This document shows, in pieces, positions 12,076-23,493 of a DNA stretch of 64,000 nt. This DNA comes from Nymphaea colorata (taxonomy: Eukaryota > Streptophyta > Magnoliopsida > Nymphaeales > Nymphaeaceae): the NCBI RefSeq assembly GCF_008831285.2, contig NC_045143.1:21952302-22016301 (forward strand), given 5' to 3'. Under the pieces are notes generated by a model that saw only the letters and a program-made list of their open reading frames with translations, was not told the DNA's origin and searched no databases. A program made the translations under genes and the position numbers. Every line of letters starts with the position of its first letter. The first letter of the stretch is position 1.

Positions 12076-13927
12076 TGTTATCACCCCAAATTTTTTCAAA
12101 AAGGGGTCTATTTCATTTTCACTCAAATCTCAATTATTTTATCTGCATTTCATTCCTGGGCCTTAAGACCGACCCTAGATCCAAAACAAACTTCCATATC
12201 CTTACCTAAGACCAATTCATGCCTATTTGATCCAAAATGAATCTCCAGACCCATGTTTGAGTCCAAACGCAAGATCCAACTTTGGACATGAGATTCAAAT
12301 ATAAAATTCGTCTCCTGGATCCAAATTAGATTCAAAACCCAAGTTTAGATCCAAATCGAGAAATTCAAACTCAAATTCCAAAGCCGAGATTAAAACAACA
12401 AAATTTGACGCTATCAAGCGCCGCAGGTGCGCGCACAAACCTTCCTTTTGTTTTATGTCTCGTCCTCGCACCAAAATTACGTTTTTGAGCTTAAACCACT
12501 CATTAAAACGTGTCAGCGACCAATTGAACCTAATCCATATTTAAAATGAGCCAGGAGCCACTCAAAACGGAGTCAACCCCCATTTGTAACAAAATATACA
12601 CATTCAAAAAATTGGTTTTATGCCTTCTTATTAGAATATCTTTTTTTTATTATTTATTCTATTTAAATTTATTTCATTTTTTAAAAAAATGGTCCTCGCT
12701 GCATGCATCAAGCGACACACCAGTGCCTGATGCGCTGTTGTGCAACAGTGCCTGGTGCATTGAGACACCAGGCCAGGGTGCACAGGCCCCCCTTTCGGCT
12801 AATGGCCAATCCCAATTAGTCAAAGCCTATTTTAAAAAAAAATTAAATTATTCAAACATATTTGGAATTCACATGAAAATCTTGTTAAATTTCAAAAAAT
12901 TCAAATTTTGAGTTTTGACTCCAAATCTCTATACCCCCACAATCATGTCTCTTAGGCATGGCTAACCCTTGGGAAACCTCCAGTGCTTCTTCACTTGAAG
13001 ACTTATAGTTTTATTTGGCTCTTTCTCTCATTTTCTCTCTTCTTTTCTTGTTTTTCTTCTCCAAGCTCCAACTCTTCAAGGGAGCATGAGAAGATATTAG
13101 AGGTATGTAGTCCTCATTTTGTTTTCATTTTTAGTTTCCCTTTGCTACCTCCCCATGGCCGTGCAAGAAAGCTCTATTGATATCATATCCAGAGTTGAGA
13201 GCTACTTTTGAGTGCACCGAGAGTATGAACAAGACGAAATAAATTTCATTTATTTACAAAAATAGACTTGATATATTGCTTTATTCGTCATTTATGTTTG
13301 AGATGATGCTCATGCATGATGTATTAATTTTCCCTAATTAATGAGAAAATGCACAGCGAGAATGAGTGTTTGGGTTGAGATTTCTTCATTCTTATGATGA
13401 TTTTTGAGGTTGGGATTTGTCCAACCCAAGAAAGCCCTTCACGAATATGTTCATGTTAAAATACATCTTCATATCATTATCACGTCTAGTGTCATTCTCA
13501 CGTTTAGTTTCTTTTCTTAATCACCCGATGAATGTTGTATTATGTTGCTTGATTTTCTTTCATATGCAATGATGGAAGAAATATATTCACTTGTAACAAA
13601 CGAAACAATAATGCTTTTGTGTTCACATATAAAAAAATTTGGAATCATGTTTTCTAAAAAATTTTCAAAAGCAAGAACTCTCTTCAATGAGGCCTTGAAG
13701 ACTTAACCTAGGCTCTTGCATGAGTCCAAGTTCCTCTTCAGCCTACATAAAAAAATTGAAGTCGAACATTTTGAAGTCATTTCTTGATTTTAACTTTCAT
13801 GAAGACATATACGTATATACATGTTATATACATATACATGCACTTAACTATTTCTCTTTGTCCTTCTCTTTTTATGATCTAACACATTTTTTTTACAAAT
13901 TCTCATACACATAAATATGAATATATG

Positions 13928-13976
<49 letters not shown>

Positions 13977-14082
13977 CTTTTCACTAAAAGTCCCTTTTTC
14001 TCTAAAATCTCTCTTTCTCTCTTTTTCTAAAATCTTCTTCTCCCTCTCCATTTGAGTTAATACTTTCTTTTCACAAGCTTTC

Positions 14083-14124
<42 letters not shown>

Positions 14125-15001
14125 TCTTTTTTAAAAAAAAAAATCTTCTATTTTGCCATTTTAAAATCTTTCTCTCTCTTTTTCCTTGTACTCTCATATT
14201 AATGTCTTTCATCTTTTCCATTCTTTCAAATATTTTTCTCCCATGATTTGAAGTTTTAATTTCTTATTTGCCGGCTTCACCAAGTAATGATTCAATATTG
14301 CAATCATGCTTGATGGTCTACAACCCCATATCATTTTCAAAAACTTTTCATTTTTTATAAAATACTTATGACAATTTTATAAATAAAAATGAGAAACTTT
14401 GATGTATATGATGGTAGGAATGCTTTTAGATGAATGTCCTGGTAGAAATGAATTATTTCCTTCTAATCATGTAGGATCAATACATTCATACATTCACATT
14501 CACTTAACGTCACGAATGATCACAATCACATCTCTCAAAGAACTTAAGCAAGACGAGATGGAGTTCTAACTACGTAGGAACCAAATTAAAGCAAATCTCA
14601 AACCTACTTAAAGTCTTAAGGAAACACTAAAGTGGCTTCAAAAAGTGATCTTTGAAAGTTTCCAAATGATATTTGTAAATATTTCTAAATTCAAAATGTC
14701 TCAAATCAAAATGTTTTATATTCTCAAATGATTCTTTAAAACTTTCTCAAAAGCTTGAAACATCAAATTCTTTGACATTTTTTCAAAGATTACACCACAT
14801 TTAGAATGAAAAAGATGTTTAAGCCAAAATGAAATGCATCAAGGATAAGCATAGCCCTTCGATTGATTACTCCGATAAAGGCATCGGGAACGGTCAATCC
14901 TCGTACCAACGGGCGAGTCCCTTTCTCTTTCATTTAAAATAAAACCTCATTTTTTTGGAGCACTTCAAAAACTAGCCAAAAGATTTTTGGGGATGCAAAC
15001 A
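12076..15001 (+). repeat. 3' LTR of the LARD-like element (2926 bp)
   Basis: Complete LTR with TG...CA ends, preceded by a purine tract and followed by the right ATAGT duplication (15002-15006). It contains a (CT)20 tract at 13931-13971 and an (AT)n tract at about 14085-14116. A GC-richer block at 12606-12796 is missing from the left LTR. Short open frames inside it show no protein family signal. Confidence 0.9.
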
Positions 15002-15324
15002 ATAGTGGAACATGTAATTTCTTTTTGTAGAGAAGTAATAGGTTGTACAACTCATTTTGTTAGTGAAGTCAAGGTACTGTTAAATTTTAAATTTGTCTAT
15101 TCTATGTTACCATAGGAATTTAAAATGTTATGTTTTTAGTTAGATTGTGAAATACGTACTGTTAGTTAGGTTTCTCTTTATTCCTTAACTCGAGGTGTAA
15201 CAATTTGGCATCAGAGTGTGGTTTAGGATTTAATTGTCATGCATGCATTTAGGATTAGTTGTTTTGGTGTAGAACTCATTACGATGGCTAATTTTGTAGT
15301 TGCCTCATTGTTAGAGTCGAGGTC

Positions 15325-16290
15325 ATGGATGCGGGGGGTGAGGCCCCATGGAGTATCTCTTTAGTAGACATGACTAAAAACCCTTAGAGGACACCTCTTG
15401 CAGATGCAGGAGGCATAATGCAACTATATCTTAAGCAGGCTTGACAAATAGGCACCCAAACCTTCTCAATCACTACTGACCCACTTGAAGCGAAAAACTA
15501 GTCGAATGAGATGGATATAATTTTTAATTTCCTAGGCAGTACTAATGAGGAGAAACTACGTTGCTCCATGTTTTTATTGCGAGGTCCAGCTTATGCATGG
15601 TGGAAGACTATTCATGGGAGATACACATATCATTGTGCTTTCACTTGGGATGACTTTTGTAGGGAATTCATAACAAAGTACTACCCACTAATGTATATAG
15701 AAAGTATAGCGAAAAAAAAAATTATCAACTTAAATAGTGCAACATGATTGCAGATGAATATGCACAAATTTTTATAACTTTCCTAAATTTTCTCAATGAT
15801 ATTAATATGGTCGAGATAGAGAAATGTTGAAAATTTGAACAAAGGCTGAATTGGAAAATCTAGCAAAAAATTGTTGGCAACAAGGTGCCAAGAGTTCCCT
15901 CAACTCATGGGGGCAGCAAGACAAACAAAGATGGGACTCAACAGGAGTCATGAAGCTTTCAAGCTTCAAAAACTAACCTTGGACCTATATGTAGAAGTGG
16001 AGCAAGTAGGCCACAGTGGTCTCAAGGGCCATATCAGCATTGGTCAGGAGTGACATCTAGAGGTAGCAGTTATACAACAACCAGATTGAGGATTTCACCC
16101 TATAATGTGGGTAGATGTCATAGCTATGTTGTTTCTAGTGAAGGATTGTTTGTGGGGATGTCTGGATTTGTAGCACCATGTGACACTTGTAGATGTTGAC
16201 ACTTAGGAGCATATCAGAAAGCTTTTTTGGAGTGTTACGAGTGTGGCAAATTGGGACACGTCAAAAGAAATTGGGAGGCAAAACAAAGAT
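15325..16290 (+). pseudogene. Gypsy gag with damaged zinc knuckle
   Basis: This is structural gag of a gypsy element. It starts at the ATG at 15325 and has several in-frame stops. The core segment 15511-15747 contains 'EEKLRCSMFLLRGPAYAWWK', followed by 'FTWDDFCREFITKYYP', the classic plant gypsy gag pattern. The continuation near 15750 resembles 'ADEYAQIF'. The nucleocapsid knuckle at 16233-16274 reads 'CYECGKLGHVKRNW', so the final Cys of CX2CX4HX4C is Trp. Truncated frames and the lost Cys mean it is non-functional. Confidence 0.8.
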
Positions 16291-16469
16291 CTCATCTTCT
16301 CGCACCTCAGGTGTAGCTGCTTTGAGTTATAGCAGGCCTATAGGTCTGAAATCAGCTAGTTGAGGATGTGCCAGCTCATCACATATTAGAACTCGAGGTA
16401 GAGGCCAAGACTTCGCCATGTGAGTCTAAGAGGCCCGGAGCTGCCCCAAATGTTATTTGGAGTAAATGT

Positions 16470-17830
16470 TTTCTTTTTTATATAGAGGTATGTATCCTCA
16501 TAGATTCATGGTCAAATTATTTTTTTGTGTCCCTTAGAGTTGCAGCTCATTTAATTCAAAAAACCAGTGCCATGCATCCGCTTTGAGTAGTCACCTCTTC
16601 CTTCAGGAATGTGGTGGTAGTTAGGAAGGCTTGTCTTACATGCATTATTTCTTGGGGACTGTCAAATTTGTGAAAATTTGGTACCCATTTAAATTCAAGA
16701 ATTTTTAATGTTTTATTGGGCATGGACTACTTAGCCAAGTGTTGGGCTTTAGTTGACTACAGTAAGAGGGAATCCACTTTTTTGTCTTTTAGATGACAGA
16801 GTGACAGTAATCCAAGGTGGACATAGAACTCAACCCACCTCTATAATTTCTTGCCACTTAGCATAGAAAATGTTAAGCAAAAGGTATGAAGATTTCTTAG
16901 CATCAATGATTAATGCATTAGTTTTAGAAAAGGTGGTCAACGGTGTTTCTGTGGTCTGTAAGTTTTACGATGTGTCCCCATAAGAATTACAGGATTGATA
17001 CCCGATTGCGAAGTTGACTTTGAAATTTCAATTGCAAAAGTTGGCAGAGAAGAAATTTATTTAGCCGGTATATCGCCATGAGGTGCACCTGTATTATTCA
17101 TGAAAAAGAGGTATGGTGGTCTAAGATTATGTATTCACTATAGGCAATTGAATAAGGTGACTATGCACAACAAGTACCATTTACCCCACATTGATGATCT
17201 TTACAACCAACTTAAGGGTGCAAGTGTATCTTCAAAAATTGATTTGAGGTCTACACATCATCAATTGATAATTCAAGATGTAGATGTGTCAAAAATTGTG
17301 CTATCTACCCATTATGGACATTTTCAATTCCTACTCATGCCATTTAGGCTAAAGAATGCTCTAGTAGCTTCCGTGGACTTGATGAATAAGGTCTTTAAAC
17401 CCTATTCAGATCAGTTTATTATAGTCTTCATCGATGACATTTTGATTTATTCAAAAGAAAGGATATGATGGACATCTTAGAAAGGCTTTGTCTATATTAA
17501 AAGGGAACAAATTGTATGTCAAGTTTAGTAAATGCAAATTCACAAAGTAACTTTCATGGTTAATGTGGTTTCTAGCAAAGGTATCAGTGTAGATTCAACC
17601 AGGATTGAGGCAGTTGTAAATTAGGAGTTACCAAGCGCCCCCACAGATATTCGTAGTTTGTTAGAATTGGTTGGGTATGATAGAATATTCATTAAAAAAA
17701 TTTCTTTCATAGTCTAACCAATGACCTGTTTGACTAGAAAACATACTAAATTCAAATAGGATGTAGCTTGTGAGGAGAGTTTTTAAGAACTAAAGAGAAA
17801 ACTCACAACAGCCAACACATTACCTACATG
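16470..17830 (+). pseudogene. Gypsy protease-RT remnant
   Basis: A protease-like 'LIDSWSNYFFVS' (about 16491-16530) stands where gypsy proteases have a D-S/T-G-A active site, so the glycine position is changed. 'GMDYLAK' follows at about 16720. The best-preserved part is RT at 17100-17468, with '[14 protein letters not shown]', '[13 protein letters not shown]', '[10 protein letters not shown]' and the catalytic '[10 protein letters not shown]'. Downstream pieces to about 17830 resemble the RT/RNase H connection ('ISVDSTRIEAVV', 'LVGYDRIFIKKIS'). Stops and frameshifts break the reading frame repeatedly. RNase H core and integrase are absent. Confidence 0.82.
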
Positions 17831-19326
17831 CACAACTAAATACACTTTCCTCAACGCAAGCTCGGTGTGCTTAAGGAAAGTATGGAAAATTTATCTTATA
17901 GTAACAGAAATAAACAGAGCATTAGAGAATTATCTATGTGTATTGCTTTATCCAATGTGAGAGGCAACTTGCATTAGAAAAGTATATTTTCAAAAAAACA
18001 CTTCTTAGGCACTTTACAAACACAGGTTTCCGTGTGTTAGGGAATCTTTCCAAACACATTAGATAATGTGTTAGAAAGAACCCTAATGGTCAAACACATT
18101 TTCCTCATGCATTAGGGAAACCAACCTGCCAAATTCATATACCTCCCACATTTCCTTCTTTTGTTTTTCCTTTCTCCTTCCTACACTGCGATGATCATAT
18201 CTTCTCATGCCAGTCAAGTTGCTGCCTTTTCTACTTGATCATCGGAGGAAGATCGAAGCGAAATGGTCTCTAAGAAGGCAAAGGAGTTGGCATTGTCACA
18301 GATTTCCTTCTTTTTTTTCCCCTCCCTCCTTCCTCTGTTGCGATGATCAATTCTTCTCACAACGGTCGAAATTTGTGAGTTAGAAAGACCCCTAATGTTG
18401 TTACCTTTTCTCCTTGATTGCCAAGGGAAGCTTGAAGTGGAATGGATTTTTAAGAAGGCAAAGGAGTTAGCATTCCTTTGATCATCTTCTCTAGCACTAG
18501 GAAGCTCTATGATTTTTCTAGCTCCAGGTGAGTCACTCCAGTATCCCACTTTTCCCCATTTCTTTGCATATGTCCTTATGTGAGTTCTATTATCCTCTTT
18601 CATATTTGTTTTCCACTAGATGACTCGTAGGAGGTTGGAAGAAGAGCAGGTACCCTTTTATTCTATTAATTTTTTAGGTATTTATACAACTTATTGATTC
18701 TTAACAAGAGAGAAAACATCAGCTAAGTGATCAATCTATTGCTATGATTTATGTTGGTTGCCTCTTGTTTCTGTCTACAAGTCATCAAGTGGATGCTAAT
18801 CTAGGTCTCAAATTGGTGGCAGTAATTTGTGAATAACCAGCTTTTTTCTGTGTACATATAAGTCTAGTGCTTTCTTCTGCTTTCCCCGACGGTTCAGACT
18901 TCTTGAATCCTTGAGATGAAAGGTGTGTAGACCTCTTTAGCTCTGCTGTTGGTGTTCTATCCCATTCATCTTTAACTGATAGACCGACATTTCTGTTGTT
19001 GGTCGTTTCAATGTTGAGCATGTGAAAGTGTAATATGATTAAAAGGATTTGCATTTTCTCTTCCCTACCTTTTATGTATGAAGACATATCGATCAAATTC
19101 ATGCTTTCCTTTAGCTCTTCCTTCTCTTTTCCTTCTTGCTCGCACCACTGAAGCTTAAAGGCTCTTTCATGCATACATTAATATGAAAACTACATGCCTA
19201 TAACATGAGGATTGAACCAAGAGACATTTTCCTTTTGGCTTTCTAGTTATTGAATCCAATTCAATGCAGAGAAGGCAAGATCATTATTGAACATCAACTA
19301 CTGTACTAATTTTTTCTTTTAATTTA
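17831..19326. other. Unassigned intergenic stretch
   Basis: Non-coding sequence with no recognised protein or RNA gene. It includes an imperfect local duplication (listed separately at 18151-18474). Frames on the minus strand at 18214-18603 and 18785-19174 have no family signal. Confidence 0.5.
18151..18474. repeat. Imperfect tandem duplication (~145-170 bp units)
   Basis: 18151-18294 and 18303-18474 share, in order, 'tttccttcttt', 'ctccttcct', 'gcgatgatca', 'ccttttct.cttgat' and 'taagaaggcaaaggagtt'. The second unit carries about 28 extra bases. Confidence 0.75.
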
Positions 19327-19845
19327 TGAATAGAACTCTTATTGAAAAAGTGAGATGCATGCTATTTGAGGCACAATTGCCTAATTCTTTTTGGGGTAAA
19401 GCTTTATACACTGCTGCACATATAGTTAATTTGTCTGTTCATGTTTCTTTGAATGGTGATGTACTAATTAGACTTCAGTCTAACAAGAATGTGTCATATG
19501 ATCACTTCAATTGGCGGTGCAGTGTCATGACAGTTTGGACTTCAAAAGTGTGTGACACTTTATACTACAGAGGCAAAGTTTATTGCAGTGATAGAGGCGA
19601 GTAAAGAATTATTATGGATGAAAACTATGTTTTGTTTTGTGATAGTCATAGTGTGATGCATCTTGGCAAGAGTTCTACCTTTTATGCAATATCGTCATTG
19701 GATACATAATGTGTTAGAAGCAAAACAACTTGAGCTTGAAAAAATTCAAACAAACGACCGTGGTGATATGATGACTAAAACAATGCTTCGTTCAAAGCTT
19801 GAAGTGTATTGTTCCATCGTCGATTTGACAAGATCCTCCACATAG
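19327..19845 (+). pseudogene. Tnt1-like copia fragment: integrase joined to RNase H
   Basis: Copia polyproteins run gag-protease-integrase-RT-RNase H. Here 19327-19510 encodes the integrase C-terminal part ('MNRTLIEKVRCMLFEAQLPN', then 'SFWGKALYTAAHIVNL'). At about 19513 this is joined directly to RNase H sequence: in a shifted frame, 'TTEAKFIAVIEASKELLWMK', then 'LELEKIQTNDRGDMMTK' near 19740. The whole RT domain is therefore missing. The 5' half of the element is also absent. RNase H pieces contain stops. A purine tract and LTR follow directly, so the 3' end is genuine. Confidence 0.82.
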
Positions 19846-19863
19846 TCAATGAACATAGTCAGT

Positions 19864-20563
19864 GAGGGGGAGAAGTGTTGGGCTGGATCACCTCCATGTG
19901 GAGGATCAAGGGCCAAGCCAAAAAGAAAAAGGAAAGCACCCGTGCTTGACAAAAATGAAAGGAGCGACTTTGATAAATTTGGTGGACTAAAACTGAAATT
20001 TTTCAAAAAGAAGGCTGAAAGATATGGACGCCCGATTCTTTTTTTGTACGGGTAGGGCTTTCGGGTATTACTCTTCTTCTTTGTGAGTTGTTCTTGCGGA
20101 GAGAGAAAGAAAGACAGGGAGAGTTATTGGTCTCCATCTATTCTTTCTTAAAACCATTAGAGAGATTTTAACAAGCTAGAAAGAAAAATTGTGGAGAAAG
20201 ATTCTATTACTTCTTGGATTTTTTTTTTCATTCTTTTTCTCTTTAATTATTGAAGATTAGTGCAAGAGAAAGAGGGTTTTTGTTGTGGGAAGGTCATCAT
20301 TCTCAATTAGGTGATCTTCTTCTTCCTCCTCTTCATTTGCATCATTGCTTCTCTATTTGATGATTTTTAGGCTTTTGAAGTGTAGACATCATATAATTCC
20401 TTCTTGTAGTCATTTTTATATTACATAGTGGATTTGTTGTTGGGTTGCTCCTAACCTCATGATTTTTACCTCTCATTTTGAGAGAATTTTCCATGTTAAA
20501 ATTGGTGTCCTTCTCTTATCTTGCTTGAGATTATCTTTTCGTTGTTTATTTCATTATTATGCA
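19864..20563 (+). repeat. PPT and 3' LTR of the Tnt1-like copia fragment
   Basis: The purine tract GAGGGGGAGAAG is followed by TGTTGGGCTGG (19876), a typical copia LTR start. The right end is placed at 'attatgca' (20563), after a U5-like 'gattatcttttcgttgttta'. That end is approximate because no partner LTR is present. Confidence 0.6.
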
Positions 20564-21789
20564 TCGAAATATATATATTTATGAGATCCCTTGGATGAGA
20601 TGGGTTTTATTTTAGGAGCTCAGGTGGAAGAATATTTTTCTTTGCTTGTGCACAAGATAGAAGTGCTTATCCATCAACTGTCCGTTTTTCCCACAACAGG
20701 CATGAACAGCTACGACACCGGATGAGGTGGGAAATAGAGTACTAAGAGTAGTGCTGTTTGGCTCACTAGGACGCACTGGAGACAAACAGAAGTAGAAACA
20801 ATCTGCTGGCAAGGGGGTGGATTGAGGAGGCAGTTGAAGAAGCATCGGGCGGTAGAGCAGGGGATGAAGAAGATGAAAAAAGGGGGAAACCCCCCAGGTA
20901 TGATGAACAGATGTTGGCACAGGAGTAGCAGGGAGGGTGGTAATCAACTGGAAATGGTGGCTGGTCAATGGAAAATGACGACGGACTCCACTGGGAGTAA
21001 GGAAGGCCGCGACCTCGGAATAGTTAAGTGTGGGACGTGAAGTGTTGATCAAAGGGTATTATGCAGCAATTATGCTGCTATTATTGAGGGAGATACCTTA
21101 GGTAGGGAGAAGAATGTGAGAAGATGAAGAGGAAACGAAGGGGAAGGAAGGTTGCGGTGGTGCAATCCCACGGAGAACGAGGAAGAAGAACAACCACCAA
21201 GGGGAAGATGCAGACTGAGGAAAAAAGAGAAAATGGGGGCGAGAATGGTTGGAGAGCGAAAGAAACATGGAATGGAGAGAAGGAAAATCATGGTGAGAGA
21301 GATGGAGAGATATGGAAAGAGAGAAAAATGAATTAAAATGAAGAAATAATGGTGCAAAGTGGGAAATTTTTAAGAAAACCCCGAGTGTTAGTTGATTTGA
21401 AAAATGGTTTTTAAATTCGGCTTGTAAATTCTTTGATGTTACCCATTTTAAGACCTTGAAATTGATTGAAAATCTTTGAATTTGGCTAAAAATAAAAAAT
21501 TTTGGTGTTCACAAGTGAATGAATGATAAAACCCAATTAAGTGAAGTTTTCAAAAATTTTCATAGATCTTCAACAGTTATACATGAGAATCTCCAAAGAT
21601 AATCCACATGTCCTCGGTAGGTATTCACACGATGAAGTTTTGCAACGATTAACAAAATGGCTTATTTTACAACAGCAAGCAACAGAGTAACTAAAATTAA
21701 AAAACTAACTAAAATTAAAAAAACTAACTACTATAATACAAGAATGATCCAATGATAATTTTGCTCTATTGAAGTCATCCCATCCTTGT
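20564..21789. other. Unassigned stretch with purine-rich block
   Basis: No gene was recognised. 20810-21340 is strongly purine-rich on the plus strand (runs such as 'gaggaaacgaaggggaagg'), which creates open frames on both strands that I do not regard as coding. 21360-21780 is AT-rich with no feature I can name. Confidence 0.5.
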
Positions 21790-22436
21790 CCCACTCTGGC
21801 ACGATGCATCCTAATGGAGACTTGACAATGAAGCTCCTTCAGTCGTGAACAACTTCCCCATGCCTATGCTTTGCCCTTGGGATTTTGCATTGGCTTCCCA
21901 GGCAAACTGCCTTCCATACTCCTAGCCAACGCTTCAGCTAATTGTCTCATTTTAGTTTCCAATTTTGAAATGGACTGTGGAAACTCAACACCTTATCATA
22001 CTTCTGCTATGATGCTACATTAGATTTCTTCATTTCATCCATCACTTGCAAAGCCAATCATCCACTGATGGTCTCTAAAGTGGTGCTACACGGTAAGATG
22101 ACGAAGTATGGAGTTAAGATGGACCACTAAAATTTTGGGTTGCGTGCAGTTGTTTAGAAAAGCTACAAGATGGTCCTATGGTGGCTTGGTGGGAAATTTT
22201 TCATGAGTTATTTGGATGATTTCTCCAACCTCAATTGTAGGCCTGACCATAGGGATAATGTGGCTTTAGAGAAACCTTGAGCAGCTTGAACATGCTCTGC
22301 TACAACCTCAGGGAATTGGGAGGTTGAAGAACAATTTGCAGCAAGGTGTATTGGATTGGCACAAATAGAACACACACTACCAGATTGATAAGGTGAAACT
22401 ACTAGGAATTGATCTAATTTCTCTAACAACTAGTCC
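21790..22436 (-). pseudogene. Gypsy gag, C-terminal part, minus strand (split by copia)
   Basis: Read on the minus strand, this is the downstream part of a Ty3/gypsy (Athila-like) gag. The zinc knuckle at 22331-22372 reads 'CSICANPIHLAANC', an intact CX2CX4HX4C. Farther on (about 21880-21970) 'MRQLAEALARSMEGSLPGKP' and 'NPKG' match the usual Athila gag tail. The N-terminal half lies at 28435-29110, on the other side of the copia element, in the same orientation and order. Stops are present, so it is a relic. Confidence 0.75.
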
Positions 22437-23122
22437 TATTAAAGAAGAACCTTCAAATTTTTCCACACCAGTTAACGTCTCCAATCTGGCCAACGATAGT
22501 TATGGCAAGCAACATTCAAGCGTCTCCAATCCTTCCAAAATGGCTAATGATAATCCCGGAAAATCAAACAACAATGGAAACATCTTGAATACAATTGGAA
22601 CGCCCAAATCCAATGATGACAGCAAAAGAAAAATGCCCAAATCCAACGACAGCAAAGGAAAGATCTTGAACAGCAAAGAAGGGAATGAAGAGATTGATGA
22701 CAGCAAGAGAAAAACGCCCAAATCCAACGACAGCAAGGGAAAGATCTTGAACAACAAAGAAGAGAATGGAAAGATTGATTCCAACGATGACAGCAAGGGA
22801 AAAATGCCCAAATCCAACTCAAATGATGAGAGGACATGCGCCATCCATAAACATCAAAATCCAGCACGAGGTCTTTAACCTGAAACGGTGGAGGAAGAAA
22901 AGGAAAGAAACAAAATTATGCCTTAATTAATTTCCCCAACGTTCATAGCAGTTACAAATTGCTGTATAAATTGTAAATGATACCCATCTATCGATGTTTG
23001 AAGAAAAATAGCAAGAGGAGCTACTTTTTCACCGTGGATGTAGGTTCTTTCGAACCGAACCACGTAACTCTGTTTTTTCCTTCCTTTCTCCTTTCTCTTT
23101 ATGCTCCCCTTTTTCTTCTTTT
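22437..23122 (+). repeat. 5' LTR of the copia element
   Basis: 686 bp. It contains an internal array of 'aaatccaacgacagcaa'-type units (22600-22822), a TATA-like 'tgtataaattg' at about 22963-22973, and the 'gaaccgaaccacgta' block typical of copia U5 regions. The frame open through the array is a Ser/Asn/Lys repeat with no family signal. Confidence 0.92.
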
Positions 23123-23134
23123 TGGTATCAGAGC
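23123..23134 (+). other. Copia PBS (tRNA-iMet type)
   Basis: TGGTATCAGAGC, the standard complement of the plant initiator methionine tRNA 3' end, directly after the LTR. Confidence 0.92.
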
Positions 23135-23493
23135 ATCAAGGTTAACAGCCATGAAGAACAAACAGCGACCACCACTGGAGATCACCATCTGCTCACGTTG
23201 AAACAGGGTAACACCATCATTTTTCGCCCTTCAGTTTTTCTTTCGGCGTTGTCTGCACGAGCGATCTCCCACTGAGATATTTTACTCCTTCTATCTCCCA
23301 TCTGTTGCGAATTCAACGGTCCCTGACTCGACCAGATTCGAGATCGAATTAGGCTGAAATCGGTTGAGTACTGGTCACCGCTCCTGCTGCAACTTTCTGT
23401 TTGTGTTACCATCAACGTCTGCAAAAACAGAGTTCAGATGCTAGAAGTTGAGTGGCTTTCCTCTGTCGGTGATCAAGATTTTGGTTTGTGGCC

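Larger units (their letters stand above)
783..15001 (+). mobile_element. Large non-coding LTR retrotransposon (LARD-like), interrupted by a LINE
   Basis: The element begins TGTTATCACCCC (783) and ends GGGGATGCAAACA (15001). It is flanked by a perfect 5-bp duplication, ATAGT, at 778-782 and 15002-15006. Its two LTRs are very long: the intact right copy 12076-15001 is 2926 bp, and the left copy is split by a LINE. A PBS-like TGGCGACC motif follows the left LTR and a purine tract (AAAGAGGGGC) precedes the right LTR, so the element reads on the plus strand. The 2.57 kb interior has no recognisable gag or pol, only short random frames. This matches large retrotransposon derivatives that depend on a helper element. 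LTR divergence is visible throughout, so the insertion is not recent. The two-ended LTR, PBS, PPT and TSD structure makes the call firm; superfamily (probably Ty3/gypsy) is inferred. Confidence 0.88.
15007..17830 (+). mobile_element. Decayed Ty3/gypsy element, 3' truncated
   Basis: The remnant comprises an LTR end (15007 to about 15202, ending 'gtgtaaca'), a PBS-like TGGCATCAGAGTG at 15206-15218 (one change from the usual initiator-Met core TGGTATCAGAG), then gag, protease and RT remnants in the expected order. Homology fades at about 17830, after the start of the RNase H connection. No integrase or 3' LTR is visible, so the 3' half is lost. It is the oldest layer of the nest: the LARD-like element sits within its 5' LTR. 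Confidence 0.8.

Noticed and set aside
20612-21357. Minus-strand ORFs of 146 and 95 codons
   Set aside because: They lie opposite a purine-rich block; no family match and no supporting gene structure.
22393-22878. 161-codon Ser/Lys/Asn-rich ORF as a gene
   Set aside because: It starts outside and lies mostly inside a copia LTR, follows a tandem repeat, and is interrupted in the other LTR.
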